Below, piece after piece: positions 10,373 to 21,186 of a stretch of DNA of 64,000 nucleotides. Every line of letters starts with the position of its first letter. Positions within the stretch are counted from its first letter, which is position 1. The stretch lies in NCBI GenBank assembly GCA_029215795.1, contig JARDYH010000001.1:402107154-402171153 (forward strand), written 5' to 3'. The notes under the pieces were generated by a model. That model was not told the origin of the DNA, did not search any database, and saw nothing but the letters and a program-made list of their open reading frames with translations. Origin of the DNA: Anniella stebbinsi (Eukaryota; Chordata; Lepidosauria; Squamata; Anniellidae). Made by a program: the position numbers and the translations under genes.

Positions 10373-11163
10373 AACGTTCGTTTCCCACTAAAATGTTGCA
10401 CCTAGCTTCCGGAAATTTCACACACATTTGAAGTGAAGTGTTCCCTGCAATGTGCCAAAGTTTCCCGTTTGTATCTTTGAAAATAAAAAAATGGGAGGCA
10501 AAACTGTATTTTACCCCACTGCTACCCAATTTTCAACAATTCATTGCCAACACATGCCTGGAGCTAGCTGTCTGAAATTTTACACACATATCAAGGGAAG
10601 TGTTCCCTGTAATGTGCCGAAGTGTCCTGTTTGTATCTTTAAAAATAAAAACATGGGAGGCATAACTGCATTTACCCCACTACTACCCATTTTTCAAAAA
10701 TTCATTGCCACACCAGGCAAGCACCCACGGTTCTGGGATTTCACACACGTGGGTCCCAAGGTTCCACCTACAATGTGGCAAAGTTTCATGTGTGTAACTT
10801 TAAAAATGACCGAGTTATAGGCATTCCATGTTATTTATTAAAAAATTAATTGCCACAAACTGCATGCACCAATCTTTCTGAAATTTCTCACAGATACCTA
10901 TCCCTAACCAGTGTACAATGTGCCCAAGTTTCATCCTTCTGTCGTTAAAAATGAAAAAGTTATAGGCGTTTTTGTAAAACAATAATTTGCTATAGGAAAA
11001 AGCATTCAAAATGGCGTCCGATCCGGATCGGAAAATCCGATCCGCGGATCGGAATCGGATCCGATCCGATCCGACACACGATCCGATCCGATCCGATCCG
11101 ACCCCCCAGGTCCGATTCCGATCCGCTATCCGATCCGATCCGGGGGGTCAGTGCACATCCCTA
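10373..11163. mobile_element. hAT terminus homologous to the right arm of the 3.6-kb element
   Basis: The segment repeats, with substitutions, the arm units of 176-3764, then GGCGTTTTTGTAAAACAATA, ATTCAAAATGGCGTCCGATC, a CCGATCC array and the terminus CAGTGCACATCCCTA ending at 11163. The next 8 bp (ATAGATAT, 11164-11171) fit nTnnnnAn, but I find no matching copy upstream, so the partner end is missing, rearranged or unrecognised. Together with the 147-bp array and the transposase gene this is the best candidate for one end of an autonomous element. Confidence 0.7.
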
Positions 11164-11171
11164 ATAGATAT

Positions 11172-11438
11172 TCTCCTGTCGGATGCCATAAGGTAGACGA
11201 TCTGGTCCCCTTTCTTTCAGAATGCCCCCTAGATCTAGATTTGAGAATTCGGTATTTTGTTCCCCTTGTTGCGGGGATTAGATACAATTCCTATTTAAAT
11301 AGAATCTTATTTTTTATTGGTGATGACAGATTATTTTGTGACATGTCGCACTGTTCAATTTGTTTAGTTGGCTTTAGGGGAGAAGAAATCTTTATCGTCA
11401 GATAATAATATAGGCCAATGAGCTATTTTAGCTTTTAG
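11172..11438. other. Unassigned AT-rich sequence
   Basis: No gene, element end or repeat recognised. Confidence 0.4.
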
Positions 11439-11462
11439 TGTGTGTGTGTGTGTGTGTGTGTG
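11439..11462. repeat. (GT)n microsatellite
   Basis: Simple GT run. Confidence 0.95.
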
Positions 11463-11674
11463 TTAGTATACAACCAGTAGTTGACAGTTTGTTAAAAATA
11501 TGACTTAGTTTTGAAGTATTATTATATTTATCCTGATGGTTTATATGTTGACACAATGTATTTGCTCTGTGGGTTTTTTTGTATATGCAAAAGCTGGGTT
11601 GTCCATCAAGCAATAAACTAACTAACCAAGGATACAGGAATACACCAGAGCTCAGGAAGTTCTTTTTCCTTGGG

Positions 11675-11855
11675 CAATGCTCAGCTGGAACAAGAAGCCC
11701 TCTTATACTCCTTCCTGTTGAGGAGGATCCAATGGCCAACCTGAGTGGGTGGAGTCAGTCCAGGGTCTGACGGTACTTCACTGAGAAGCTGTCACCTGCA
11801 GTTCAGTGACTCACCACATGGGGCAGCTGTTCACAGCTACCAGGAGCTCCTGGTG
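11675..11855. repeat. Dispersed repeat fragment, copy 1
   Basis: Shares its order of blocks (GCTCAGCTG, RAGGATCCARTGGCCARCC, GGGTGGAGTCA, CTGCAGTTCA, a TCACCRCATG-like block and CAGCTGYWCAC-like end) with 28725-28885, at roughly 70-75 percent by eye. The family is not recognised; it could be retroelement-derived. Confidence 0.5.
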
Positions 11856-11907
11856 GCCAATTTGATCCTGTCTCCCTGGTATGCTAGCTGTCTATGCACA
11901 GGGTGGT

Positions 11908-11961
11908 CTCCTTCTTCTTCTTCTTCTTCTTCTTCTTCTTCTTCTTCTTCTTCTTCTTCTT
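11908..11961. repeat. (CTT)n microsatellite
   Basis: Uninterrupted CTT run ending in TTGTTATTGTTGTTG. Confidence 0.95.
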
Positions 11962-12420
11962 GTTATTGTTGTTGTGTTTGTTGGGAGACTATTCAAACCT
12001 ACACACATAGCTGGCCACAGCTTCACCACTTGACATGACTTCTTGCATCATTTGGCCTCAAAACCCAAGCTAACAACTTATGACTGCAGCAAGCAAGCAA
12101 TCAAACAAGCAAGCAAGCAATCAAACAATTCCCCGTGGGGGCCCCCTCACAGGATCTCTTCTGGCTTGGGGCTTCTAATTTAATGGAAGAAATGTCACCT
12201 CAGTAGGCCAGGCAGTTATCATGGGAACACACCAGGTCTGAAATTGTCCTGTGTGACAGATTTTCTCTTCATGGTTTATAAAACCCATGGAGCCAATAAT
12301 AGCCAAGCTGTGCTAATCTAGCAGCCAGCACTTTCATAACCTGATCCATAACCAAGTTAAATCAAAGTAGTTGTATTTTCAGCCAATTTTGCCTCGGGAT
12401 CAAAATTTAAAGAAAATTGC

Positions 12421-12446
12421 CTTCCTCCTCCTCCTCCTCCTCCTCC
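12421..12446. repeat. (TCC)n microsatellite
   Basis: Short TCC run. Confidence 0.9.
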
Positions 12447-12723
12447 ACTGATTTGATCGTTGGGCTATTGCTGCAATAGTTGCATGAATGCTGGTTTAAG
12501 TGATGCATGTTAATTAAGAAGGCGACATTTTCCAGGGGGAGGGAATGTAAAAAACAATGGTTGCATTACAGTGGAGACTGAATGTGAGGCTGTTGAGGAA
12601 CAAAAGCCACTGAATGGAACATAAGAGGGCCAAAAGAGCTTAAAAAACTGAAAGCTAATGAAAGAGTGGTGAATACATTCCAGGGGTACCAAGGCCACTA
12701 TGGTACAGGAAAGGCCTTTTTTT

Positions 12724-12857
12724 AAGGCCTGTGCAAGCCTCGGGCCTCGGACATCCGAATCCAAAGCCCGGAGTCTATTTTATGATGGATCCGTCATAAA
12801 ATGGACTCTGGGCTTTGGATTCAGAAGTCCGAGGTCCGAGGCTTGCATAGGCCTAGT
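12724..12857. repeat. Hairpin MITE (AGGCCTRTGCAAGCCTCGG ends)
   Basis: Two arms of about 60 bp mirror each other: AAGGCCTGTGCAAGCCTCGG at the left and its complement, ending GCTTGCATAGGCCT, at the right. The centre is CATTTTATGACGGATCC-like. The target flanks (T-rich on both sides) do not give a convincing duplication. Confidence 0.7.
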
Positions 12858-13924
12858 TTTTATTTAGAAATTCAGCAGCAAACTGCTACAGAGGCTTACT
12901 AAGGACAAATTTAGCTTGTGTTCAAGCTGATTTTGTTTGTTGTAACTGCTGTGGCAACATTGCAATGCACAGGGGTCTGGGGGGGATTCACCCCTGGACT
13001 CCCCCAAATTCTCCACACTGGCCCGACTGTGTCACAGTGCCCTCATTGTGGTGGTGGTGGGAATTGCTGAGAGTTGGTGAAAGATTTTCTACACCACTAG
13101 AAAAGCTACAGGGCCATGTCACGACGTCCTACCTCAAGTATAAGGAGCATAAAAGGGACATTATGTTCATTACCCAACTGCAGAGTGTCTTAAAAGCTTT
13201 GGCGACTCTACAAAGACTGCTCTGTTGTGACGGCTGGGTTCCCTTGGGCGCTACTTGACTTTCACACGGGCTGTGACAAGGTGGAAAGTCATGTCCGATG
13301 GTCTCTGTTCTGGAACGAAAGAAACGAGGCGAGGCAGGGCCTCTCCTTCATCTGCCAAAAAATGAAAAATGAAACTCTGCACATGTCACACTCTGCATCT
13401 TACAATTTATATCATGCAAACTGGTGACAGAGCTATCCATTCTCTGTGCATCGGTAGACCTGAAGAGTTGCTGGGCTAATCTTTTGTGGCATCAGCCCCC
13501 AGATGACCCAAGACAGAGGCTGAGAGGAACTCCCTTGCTGGCAAGGCAAATGTGCTGTGGTTGCCGCTTCTGACATCCAGTTGTGGCCCAAGCTGATTGG
13601 CTGGCCACGCTGGTGATTATTTGACACCGCTCAAGCAGATGTTTTGGAATGGGAGCTTCATCTTTTGAGAAGGTGATGTACTCAGCTCTGATGGCCTGGT
13701 TGGAAAAAAAATCGGCATTTTGCTTGTGTAAACGGAGGGGGCATCTTTGAAACACAAGGGCTGAAATCAGCTCATGAGAAGAGTCCTTGGATCAGATCAA
13801 AGGACTTTCTAGACCTACATTTGGTTTCCCACAGTTGGAGGAATCCATCTGGGGGGGGGGCTCTCTGACCTTTCATTAGTTCACCCCACACCCAGACATC
13901 AGCTCTTGATCTGCACCAAGTTGG
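12858..13924. other. Unassigned sequence
   Basis: About 1.07 kb with only short, unrecognised open frames on either strand and a G10 run at 13851-13860. I see no exon with convincing boundaries. Confidence 0.4.
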
Positions 13925-14160
13925 TCCAGTTTGCAGGTTTTAGGGGAGGTTTTTGTGTTTGTGTGAACAGTAATTTGCGCAAATTGGGACTGTAATTTGC
14001 ACAAATTGCAGCTGAAATTTGCACAAATTTGCTATTTATGCATTAAAGAAAAACCTCTGAAAAAGTTCCTGGATTTCCAAAGGCAAGCTGAGTTGGGGGA
14101 GCCGTAGAAACCCGGCAATCCTCAAAAGTGCTGGATTTTCCTGCAGCGGACATCCCTGGG
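13925..14160. repeat. Degenerate dispersed repeat with CATCCCT-like end
   Basis: The right part (AGGCAAGCTGAGTTGGG, then CCGGCAATCCTCAAAAG, GGATTTTCC, GCGGACATCCCT) aligns by eye with 25185-25378. The terminal CATCCCT resembles the hAT ends in the window, suggesting a separate short hAT-type family. The left end is not resolved. Confidence 0.35.
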
Positions 14161-14298
14161 GCCAACCAAATGCTTATGGGAAGTTCACATGGAATACTTC
14201 TACACTTGTTTCTCAGCAGTTGGAATTCAGGGTCAAACTACATATTAAACTAATTGGGTAGTATGGAACTGAGATTTACTCCTCCCCATCCCAAATTG

Positions 14299-14621
14299 GG
14301 CTGCATTCGGACAACACATTAGTCAATGGTAGGTTGAGTAGCCAACTCACAGTTTGTTATTTTATGGGTACTCCCCACACAACATATTCCTACACAACTG
14401 TCAGTGGTTGGGGCTGGCATTGAGTGGACTAATAGTCAACCCAGCATTTGACTGACACAGCCCCCGTCCCTCTCCCCACCCTCCCTCCTCCCTCAGTCCT
14501 CCCAGTTCTATCCCAGAAGCCTCTGCAAGTTGCACCAGTTGTAGCAGAGTGGCCGCCGCCGCTTTGGTCGCTCTTGTTACCTGCCTCTATGGGCTGTGTT
14601 TTAACCCACTCACCACACACC
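14299..14621. repeat. Left half of a palindromic DNA element split by L1
   Basis: Begins GGCTGCATTCGGACAACACA and mirrors the right end at 18031-18053 (TGTGTTGTCCGAATGCAGCC). Inner blocks (ACTCCCCACACAACATATT, CACAACTGTCAGTGGTTGGG) also have complements on the far side of the L1. A related element lies at 34260-34781. Confidence 0.7.
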
Positions 14622-14670
14622 ATTAACACACTCACCCAGGATTTTAAATTATAAAAATATTGTTGAGAAA

Positions 14671-16803
14671 ATGAAAAAGGAGATTAAGAGTATTTGGGAA
14701 ATAAACGAAGTAGGGATAATCTCGCAGGGGATGGTTTGGGACACGATGAAAGCAGTAGTGAGGGGTATTTGTATTAGAGAAACGTGTAAACTAAGAAGAC
14801 AACAAGAGGCACATAGTAAAAAGATTGAAGAAGATATTAAGGAATTAGAGCAACAATTCAGGAGTAAGAAGGATATGCGTATATATGCCCAGCTCCAAGC
14901 AAAAAAAAAGGAATTAGAGGGGGAGGACATAGAAAGAGTTCAAAAAGAATTAATATATATGAAAAGGAATTTTTTTGAGTATAGTAACAGAAATTCTAGG
15001 ATGCTGGCAAGATCAACGCAATCAAAGAAGGAGAAAAATATAATAGGTACAATTAAAGATAAAATGGGGAAAAAATGTAATTTAATGAAGGATAAATTAA
15101 AAATTTTTGAGGGATTCTATCGGGAATTATATACTTCAGATGCGATTCCACAAATGAGAATACAAGAATATGTAGAGAAAAATTGGAAGGTAAAATTAAA
15201 AGATAAGGATAGGGATTACATGGAAGCTTTGGTGATGGAAAAAGAAATAGAGGAGAGTATTGATAAATTGAAAGGAGGTAAATCTCCAGGAGTTGATGGA
15301 CTGGGGCCGGAGTATTATAAGATATTTAAGGAAATTTTAGTATCAAAAATGGAGAAATTATTTAATAATATTATAAAGGGAGAGAAGACCCCGCCGTCGT
15401 GGGAACTTTCCTTGATAATTTTAATTCCGAAAGTGGATAAGGACTTGATGGATCCAGCTTCGTATAGACCTATATCGTTAATTAATCAGGATGCTAAGAT
15501 TTTCACAGCGATTATGGCAAAAAGATTAAATACCTTTATAAATGATTATATTAAAAAGGATCAATGTGGATTTATTCCAGGGAGGCAGATGCCAAATTTA
15601 ATAGGGAGGGTTTTAAACATAATAAATAGTATTAAAAGAAGAAATTTAAAAGCAGGACTGATAGCATTGGATATTTTTAAAGCCTTTGATTGCGTGGAAT
15701 GGCCGGCGTTAAAAACTATTGTAAAAATATTTGGCTTTGGAGAAAGATTTGTGGGGGTGATTAATCAGTTGTATGCAACTAATAAGGCAGAGGTGTTGGT
15801 AAATGATGGCCTAACACAACAGATTACCTTAGCCCGGGGTACTAGACAAGGGTGTCCTCTCTCCCCGATATTATTTGCAATTGTGATTGAAATGTTAGCA
15901 AATTGTATTAGGGAAGATGAGAAATTAAAAGGGATAGGAGAACAGGATAAAATAAAAATTAATATGTTTGCGGATGATACTTTATTGACACTAGAAAATC
16001 CGGGGGGGAATATAGAAGGACTCCAAAAACATTTGAGGGAATTTGGAGAGGTTACGGGGTTGCAGATAAATTGGGGGAAATCTAATATGATGCTTTTTAA
16101 CTATGATAAGGTAGAAGAGGATGAGTTAAGTCTAAGGTTAGGTTTGAAGGTTAAAAATATATTGAGTTACTTAGGAGTTTTTATTTCTAAAGAGTTAGAA
16201 AAGTTAGAAGAAATAAATTTTAGTAGATTGAAAATTAAAATATTACAGAAGTTAGAGGCTTATAGGAAGGTTAAGCTGTCGTGGTTTGGTAGAATAGCGG
16301 TAATTAAAATGAAGATATTACCAATGATTAACTTTTTGTTTAGGATGTTACCAATTCAGATATCGGAAGTAGAAATTAAGAGCTGGCAGGCTATGATAAA
16401 TAATTATTGTAATGGGGATAAGAAGCCAAGAATAAATAAAATAAATTGGTATAAGAATCAAAGGGAAGGAGGCTTAGGTTTACCGAATATAAAGATGTAT
16501 TATATTGCTAACCAATTAAGGTATGTTATAAGTAGCATTGTAGGGGATGAGGATTTAGAATGGCTAGAACCGCAGACAAAGAAACTAGAGTTTAAGTTAC
16601 AGAATGTTTTCTTTAGTAATATAAAAAAGATTCAGCTGAAAGAAATAATTAATCCCATCTTAAGAAATATTAGAGATATTTGGGGAAAATATAAGAAGAA
16701 ATTAATGCCGGGAATTTCTCCTCTGTCCCCTGTGGTTATAATGGATAACTTCCCAGGTAATTTGAGAGGAGAATTGGAGGGGTTATTAAGGGGGGAAAAA
16801 TAA
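14671..16803 (+). pseudogene. L1 ORF2 fragment: reverse transcriptase domain
   Basis: Open for 710 codons. Recognisable reverse-transcriptase blocks include KSPGVDGL, ILIPKVDKD with ASYRPISLINQDAKI, QCGFIPGRQ, ALDIFKAFDCVEW, GTRQGCPLSPILFAIVIE and FADDTLL (catalytic aspartates in FADD at about 433-436), followed by GLQINWGKS and the thumb region. The upstream 120 residues form the coiled, lysine-rich linker seen between endonuclease and reverse transcriptase in L1. The frame is lost at the G6A5 run at 16790-16800, beyond which the protein continues in another frame. The fragment's methionine is internal; the native start is truncated away. Nothing suggests host use. Confidence 0.9.
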
Positions 16804-16808
16804 TTAAA

Positions 16809-17729
16809 TTGAAAGATTGGGTAATGAAAATGACCAATAAAAAACAAATAGAAGAAATATTAATGGGTCAGGAAAACTTATGGTTTAAGAGTATGCAATT
16901 GGAACAGTGGACAGTTAAATGGAAGAAGCAAAATAAGGAGTCTAGAAAGGAAACAAGCTTTGAAAAGTTAATTGAGGCTAGACAGAAGATGGGAGGAAAT
17001 AAAATGGATAGTAGAAGTAAAAAAGGTTTAATGAGTGAGATTTATAAGATATTAGTGGATGAGGATAAGGGGTATGAAAGCTTGAAAATGATCTGGGAAG
17101 AGGATTTGAAAATTCAGATCAGTGGGGACAGCTGGAGAAAGATCTGGGAATCAAGAAATTTAAAGTTATTTTCTATAAGGATAAAAGAAAATCAGTATAA
17201 AATTATTTGGAGATGTTATCTCACTCCGGTAAGATTACATCAGATAGATAAGAAGGCGTCAAGTTATTGTTGGAGGGATTGCCAGGAACTGGGGACATAT
17301 TACCATATGTGGTGGACTTGTGAACATGTTAAAAAATTTTGGGAGAGAGTTTTTAAGGAGATAAATGAGATAGTGGACAAAAAGGTAGAGGCAAGTCCGA
17401 AGATAGCTTTATTGGGTTTATTTGATAAAGAATATGGTAATAATAATATTAAAGAATTAATAAATAATCTCCTGACACAGGCAAGACTTATGATAGCCAA
17501 AAATTGGAAAACACAAGGGGATTATTGTATGGAAGAGTGGTATAAAGGAGTGTGGGATATTGCTATTAATGACAGATTAACTTGTGCAATGAAAGTAAAG
17601 ATGGGATTAACAAAAAAGAATGATTTTGGAAGGATTTGGGCTATGTTTCTAGAATATGTTTTAGAAAAGGGGAGAGGATATACACCATCTAAAGAATCAA
17701 TGCAGTTTTGGGGAATTTATAAGCAATAG
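16809..17729 (+). pseudogene. L1 ORF2 C-terminal domain, shifted frame
   Basis: About 306 codons continue L1 ORF2 after a frameshift at the preceding homopolymer run. The C-terminal Cys/His region typical of L1 is visible (CWRDCQELGTYYHMWWTCEHV with the following KKFW). The frame ends at TAG in 17727-17729, about 85 bp before the AATAAA signal. The methionine assigned at the start is not a real translation start. Confidence 0.9.
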
Positions 17730-17856
17730 GGTTATAAGGTCTCGGGGGGTAGGGAGCACGGGGGGTTGTTGAGGCTTTTGTATTGTGTATTGTTATGTTA
17801 TATGTAGAAATCAATAAAATTATTAAATAAATAAAAAAAAATTAACACACTCACCC

Positions 17857-18053
17857 CTCCACACAACACTTTAAACAACTGGCTTCGAGCTAAACAACTT
17901 GCAAGCCAGTTGTTTTTCTCCCTTGCTTATTTCGGCGGAATAGCATACCGTCAGTAGTTTGTGAGTGGCGTGTTACCCTCCACACAACACAATAAGCAAC
18001 ACAACTGACAATTGTTCCCCCCCAGTTGCTTAATGTGTTGTCCGAATGCAGCC
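17857..18053. repeat. Right half of the palindromic element split by L1
   Basis: Resumes after the second 16-bp duplication. Contains CCTCCACACAACACAATAAG, GACAATTGTTCCCCCCC and the mirrored end TGTGTTGTCCGAATGCAGCC. An inner hairpin (AACTGGCTTCGAGC... TTGCAAGCCAGTTG) lies at 17877-17913. No clear target duplication at the outer ends. Confidence 0.7.
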
Positions 18054-19438
18054 TATGTGTTCATCCAAACCAGCATTGTCTGTCTACTCAGAGTAGCTCA
18101 AATTCTCAAAGGTTTTAGGAGGGGGTCTTTTTAGTCAGTTGCTACCTGATCCTGTTAAATGGAGATGCCGGTGACTAACCTGGGACATCCTGCAGGCAAT
18201 GCATGTGCTGTAATCCCAAACTAAGGTTGCTCCCCTAATCAATTACAGAAATACAAAGCACACAGAGAATATTCCAGTGCTTCTGATAGAGTGAGAGCTC
18301 ATAGAGTTTCGGCTATGGGGCGGTATATAAATGTAATAAATAATAATGATGATGATTTGGGATACGATGTTTGGCTGTGTTGAAAAAGGGTTCAATATGT
18401 CAGTCAGTCCAAACCATGGAGTCCTGAGAGTTGGTAATTAACACTGAGTAACAATTTGCTGCATGAGCGTCTGAATCAACCCCAGTTTTCCACACAAAGG
18501 ACACAGTTGTCAGGAAAGCAGGCCAGGGAAATTGAATGCAGTCGGTTGAAATGTGAAAAGATTACACATCTTCCCATATCAGCGCAGGAACAATAACCAC
18601 TCGCAAAACAACCCCGATGTAGCCATCTATCTACCACACGATTGCTAAAACAATTACTCAAAACCCATCGTGGAGGAATAGGCCCCAAGAGTCACCAATG
18701 ACAGGTGCTGTCATTTAATTTAACGGAGCAGCCTATCAGAAATATAAAGCTGAGATTGAAAGAGGAAAAAGGGCATGCCTCCAGGGAAGGAAAACACACT
18801 GGCAGGAACGTAGATTAAGCTATAAATGACATTAGAAAAATGACTGTGGCATTCTCAAGAATGCCAAAATCTGACAGGAATGCACCGTGTCCAGCCTGGA
18901 ACTGGGCTTTATAAGTTCTGGGTCACTTATTTTCCATTCATTCCAAAGGATACTTGTAGTGGTGGTGTGGTGAGGTACAAGTAAGGTGAAGCTGCAAAAT
19001 AAGAGCTAAAAAATCTTTGTTAAATGCCTACTCATGCATTCTACTTCTGAGATGAGGTCTTGATAGCAAAAAATGCAATGAATATTCTTAATATTATGTG
19101 TTGTGGGGGTGGAGCTGGGGGAGGAGCCATGATAAAATGTAAAGCAAACACCTCAGTGACATTATCAGCAATCAAAGGCATCACTCATTTTCCCATTTCC
19201 CTTATTTTGTGTTGTTGCTGGTTGTCGTCAGCCAAAATGTGTCTCTTTTCAGTCACCAAATGCTGGTTTGTTTGCCAGGCAACAGAAAACATGACCCCAT
19301 CTGCTACTGGAAAGGAAGTAAGGTAACCCAGTTTGCTCTATTGCTGCAGCTTTAAAGTGTTTTCACTAACCCTGGTATCGATTTCTTGCTTGTGGCAAAT
19401 GACTGACCATGAGCTGAAGAAGGGGAAAAGGAACCATG
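18054..19438. other. Mostly unassigned sequence with a LINE/SINE tail
   Basis: The only recognised piece is GGGGCGGTATATAAATGTAA at about 18317-18336 followed by AATAATGATGATGAT, a common 3' tail of L2/CR1-related retroposons. No gene seen. Confidence 0.4.
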
Positions 19439-19525
19439 TGGTGGCATGGTTAGAGTGGTGGAGCAGGGCTTTGGAGATCCAGTGACTCTCAGCCTAACGT
19501 ACCTCACAGGGTTGTTGTAAGGAAT
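19439..19525 (+). repeat. tRNA-derived SINE, 5' part, interrupted
   Basis: Contains TGGCATGGTTAGAGTGGTGG (A-box-like) and CTCAGCCTAACGTACCTCAC followed by AGGGTTGTTGTAAGGA. The expected continuation (GATAAAATGAAGAAG) is found at 23583, so 4 kb has been inserted into one SINE. Compare the uninterrupted copy at 22461-22712. Confidence 0.75.
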
Positions 19526-19759
19526 AGGGTGACCAGACGCCCGGATTTGTCCGGACATGCCCGGGAAATGGGTTGCAAATCCGCATCCGGACGGAAAAAC
19601 CATTTTGGGGGGCCAAATCCGGAAATTTAGCCCCCCAAAACGGTGACCAGATGGCCCTGGGGCGAGCCGGGCCAACTGGGGGGCGGCGGGGGCAAACCGG
19701 GGCGGCGGGGGGTCACGCGGCGGTGGCGGGAGGCTGGCGGCGCGAGGCACCTACCGGCT

Positions 19760-19942
19760 GGGGCGTCCGTTTCCCTCCGGTGCTCGGAATCTACTGAGGA
19801 ACAGGCTTCGCGGCCTGTCCCTCAGTAGCGCGCCGGGTGATGACGTCATCACTCGGCGCGCTGAGAGGCAGGCCAGGAAGCCTGTTTCTCAGTAGATTCC
19901 AAGCACGGAGGGAAACGGACGCCCCAGCAGCAGCAGGTAAGG
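19760..19942. repeat. Palindromic GC module 1 with perfect CRE
   Basis: Arms GGCGTCCGTTTCCCTCCG and CGGAGGGAAACGGACGCCCC enclose AGGCTTCGCGGCCTG and AGTAGCGCGCCGGGTGATGA. The centre is TGACGTCA (19841-19848), a perfect CRE/ATF site. The right edge ends CAGGTAAGG (19934-19942), matching the 5' splice-site consensus; the left edge carries CACCTACC, a donor-like sequence on the minus strand. Confidence 0.75.
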
Positions 19943-20020
19943 AGCGCGGGGCGGGTGGGGGGGTGGGGGGGGCGGCGCGGGTGCTCGCGGCGGGTGGGGG
20001 GGCGGCGCGGGGGCACGGGG

Positions 20021-20212
20021 CACTTACCTGCTGGGTCTTCCCACCGTTGCTTGGAATCTACTGAGAAACAGGCTTCGCGGCCTGTCCCTCAGTAGCGCGC
20101 TGGGTGATGATGTCATCACCCGGCGCACTGCTGAGAGACAGGCCAGGAAGCCTGTTTCTCAGTAGATTCCAAGCACGGAGGGAAACGGACGTCCCAGCAG
20201 CAGCAGGTAAGG
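20021..20212. repeat. Palindromic GC module 2
   Basis: Second copy of the same design: CACTTACCTG at the left (donor on the minus strand), AGGCTTCGCGGCCTGTCCC, the centre GGGTGATGATGTCATCACCC, and CAGGTAAGG at the right (20204-20212). The central CGCGCYGGGTGATGA block and the AGGCTYCGCGGCCTG block are shared with the modules inside the hAT elements at 30, 36 and 53 kb. Confidence 0.75.
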
Positions 20213-20414
20213 AGCGGGGGGCGGGGGGGGGCGGGGGGTGTGCACGGGGGGTGGGGTGCGGGGGGTGCGGGGGGCACTTACCTGCTGGTCCTAACGGGGA
20301 AAACTGGGGCAATCCAGGCCGACAGGGGGGTGGCGGGGGCTAACCGGGGAAAGGATCAGCTCTCCTCCCGCCCTAAAATGCCCGCGCTTCTCCCCGGCCT
20401 CCGCAAGAAAGAAG

Positions 20415-20510
20415 AGCTCAGCGTTAGGGAGCGTCAACAAATTCCTTGTCTGGTGGCTAACTGCTTTAGCCTCCAGACAAGGAATTTGTTGACGCTCCCT
20501 AATGCTGAGC
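20415..20510. repeat. Long hairpin, copy 1
   Basis: Arms of about 40 bp (GCTCAGCGTTAGGGAGCGTC and the complement GACGCTCCCTAATGCTGAGC) with a short loop at TGGCTAACTGCTTTAGCC. Almost perfectly paired. Confidence 0.85.
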
Positions 20511-20560
20511 ATTTCTTTCCTGTCTGTGCTGCTCCCCAGCCACTCCCAGGCCACCGAAAA

Positions 20561-20670
20561 AAACAAGTGCTCAGCGTTAGGGAGCGTCAACAAATTCCTT
20601 GTCTGGTGGCTAACTGCTTTAGCCACCAGACAAGGAATTTGTTGACGCTCCCTAACCCTGAGTACTTGTT
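20561..20670. repeat. Long hairpin, copy 2
   Basis: Second copy of the hairpin with the same arms (GTGCTCAGCGTTAGGGAGCG ... CGCTCCCTAACCCTGAGTAC) extended by AAACAAGTG/TACTTGTTT. Loop region identical to copy 1 except for compensated changes. Confidence 0.85.
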
Positions 20671-21186
20671 TCCTGCGGAGGCCGGAGCAGCGCCGGCATT
20701 TTAAAGCAGTCTCTTCCTCCTCCTTTGTTTGCTGCTGCTGTTGCTGTTCCTCAGATACCTCCAGGGAGCCCAGGAGCAGGGCAAGAAGGGTGAGGGGACT
20801 GCAGGGGTCACGCGGCAGTGGAGGAGATCGGCGGTGGCAGGACCAGGTAGGTCTGGGCTGGGTTTTTGGGGGTGTGTGACTTGGTGGGGGGGTTGTTTCG
20901 GGTGGGGGGGTGGCGGGGGTGTCTGCTTGTTAGCCATATGGCGGGCAGCTTTTTTAATTTTTTTATTTTATGTTGAAGGGGGAGGCTGCTTTGGTGGGGT
21001 GGTCATTTTGGACAGGGATTTTGCTTTCCAAAATCTGGTCAGCCAGATGCACGTTTGGGCCTCCGGAACTGTGCAGATCACTGCCGCCATTAGCCTGGCT
21101 GGCTGGGAAATATCTGTGCATTTGCAGTTGTTCTCCAGCCACGCCAATGGCAGCAGCAATCTGCAGTTTCCAGTGGCCTTAGAAAT

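Larger units (their letters stand above)
14638..17840 (+). mobile_element. 5'-truncated L1 LINE with perfect 16-bp target duplication
   Basis: Flanked by ATTAACACACTCACCC at 14622-14637 and again at 17841-17856, an exact 16-bp target-site duplication. The insert starts inside ORF2, after the endonuclease domain, and ends with AATAAA (17813-17818) and a short A-rich tail reaching 17840. These are the marks of target-primed reverse transcription with 5' truncation. Strongly A/T-rich compared with the surrounding elements. Long open reading suggests a fairly recent insertion. It cannot be autonomous: it lacks a 5' UTR, ORF1 and the endonuclease. Confidence 0.95.

Noticed and set aside
14649..14930. 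Hydrophobic minus-strand frame opposite the L1
   Set aside because: Shadow of the lysine/glutamate-rich L1 coding strand.
14671..17729. Functional L1 ORF2
   Set aside because: Endonuclease region missing by 5' truncation and a frameshift near 16795.
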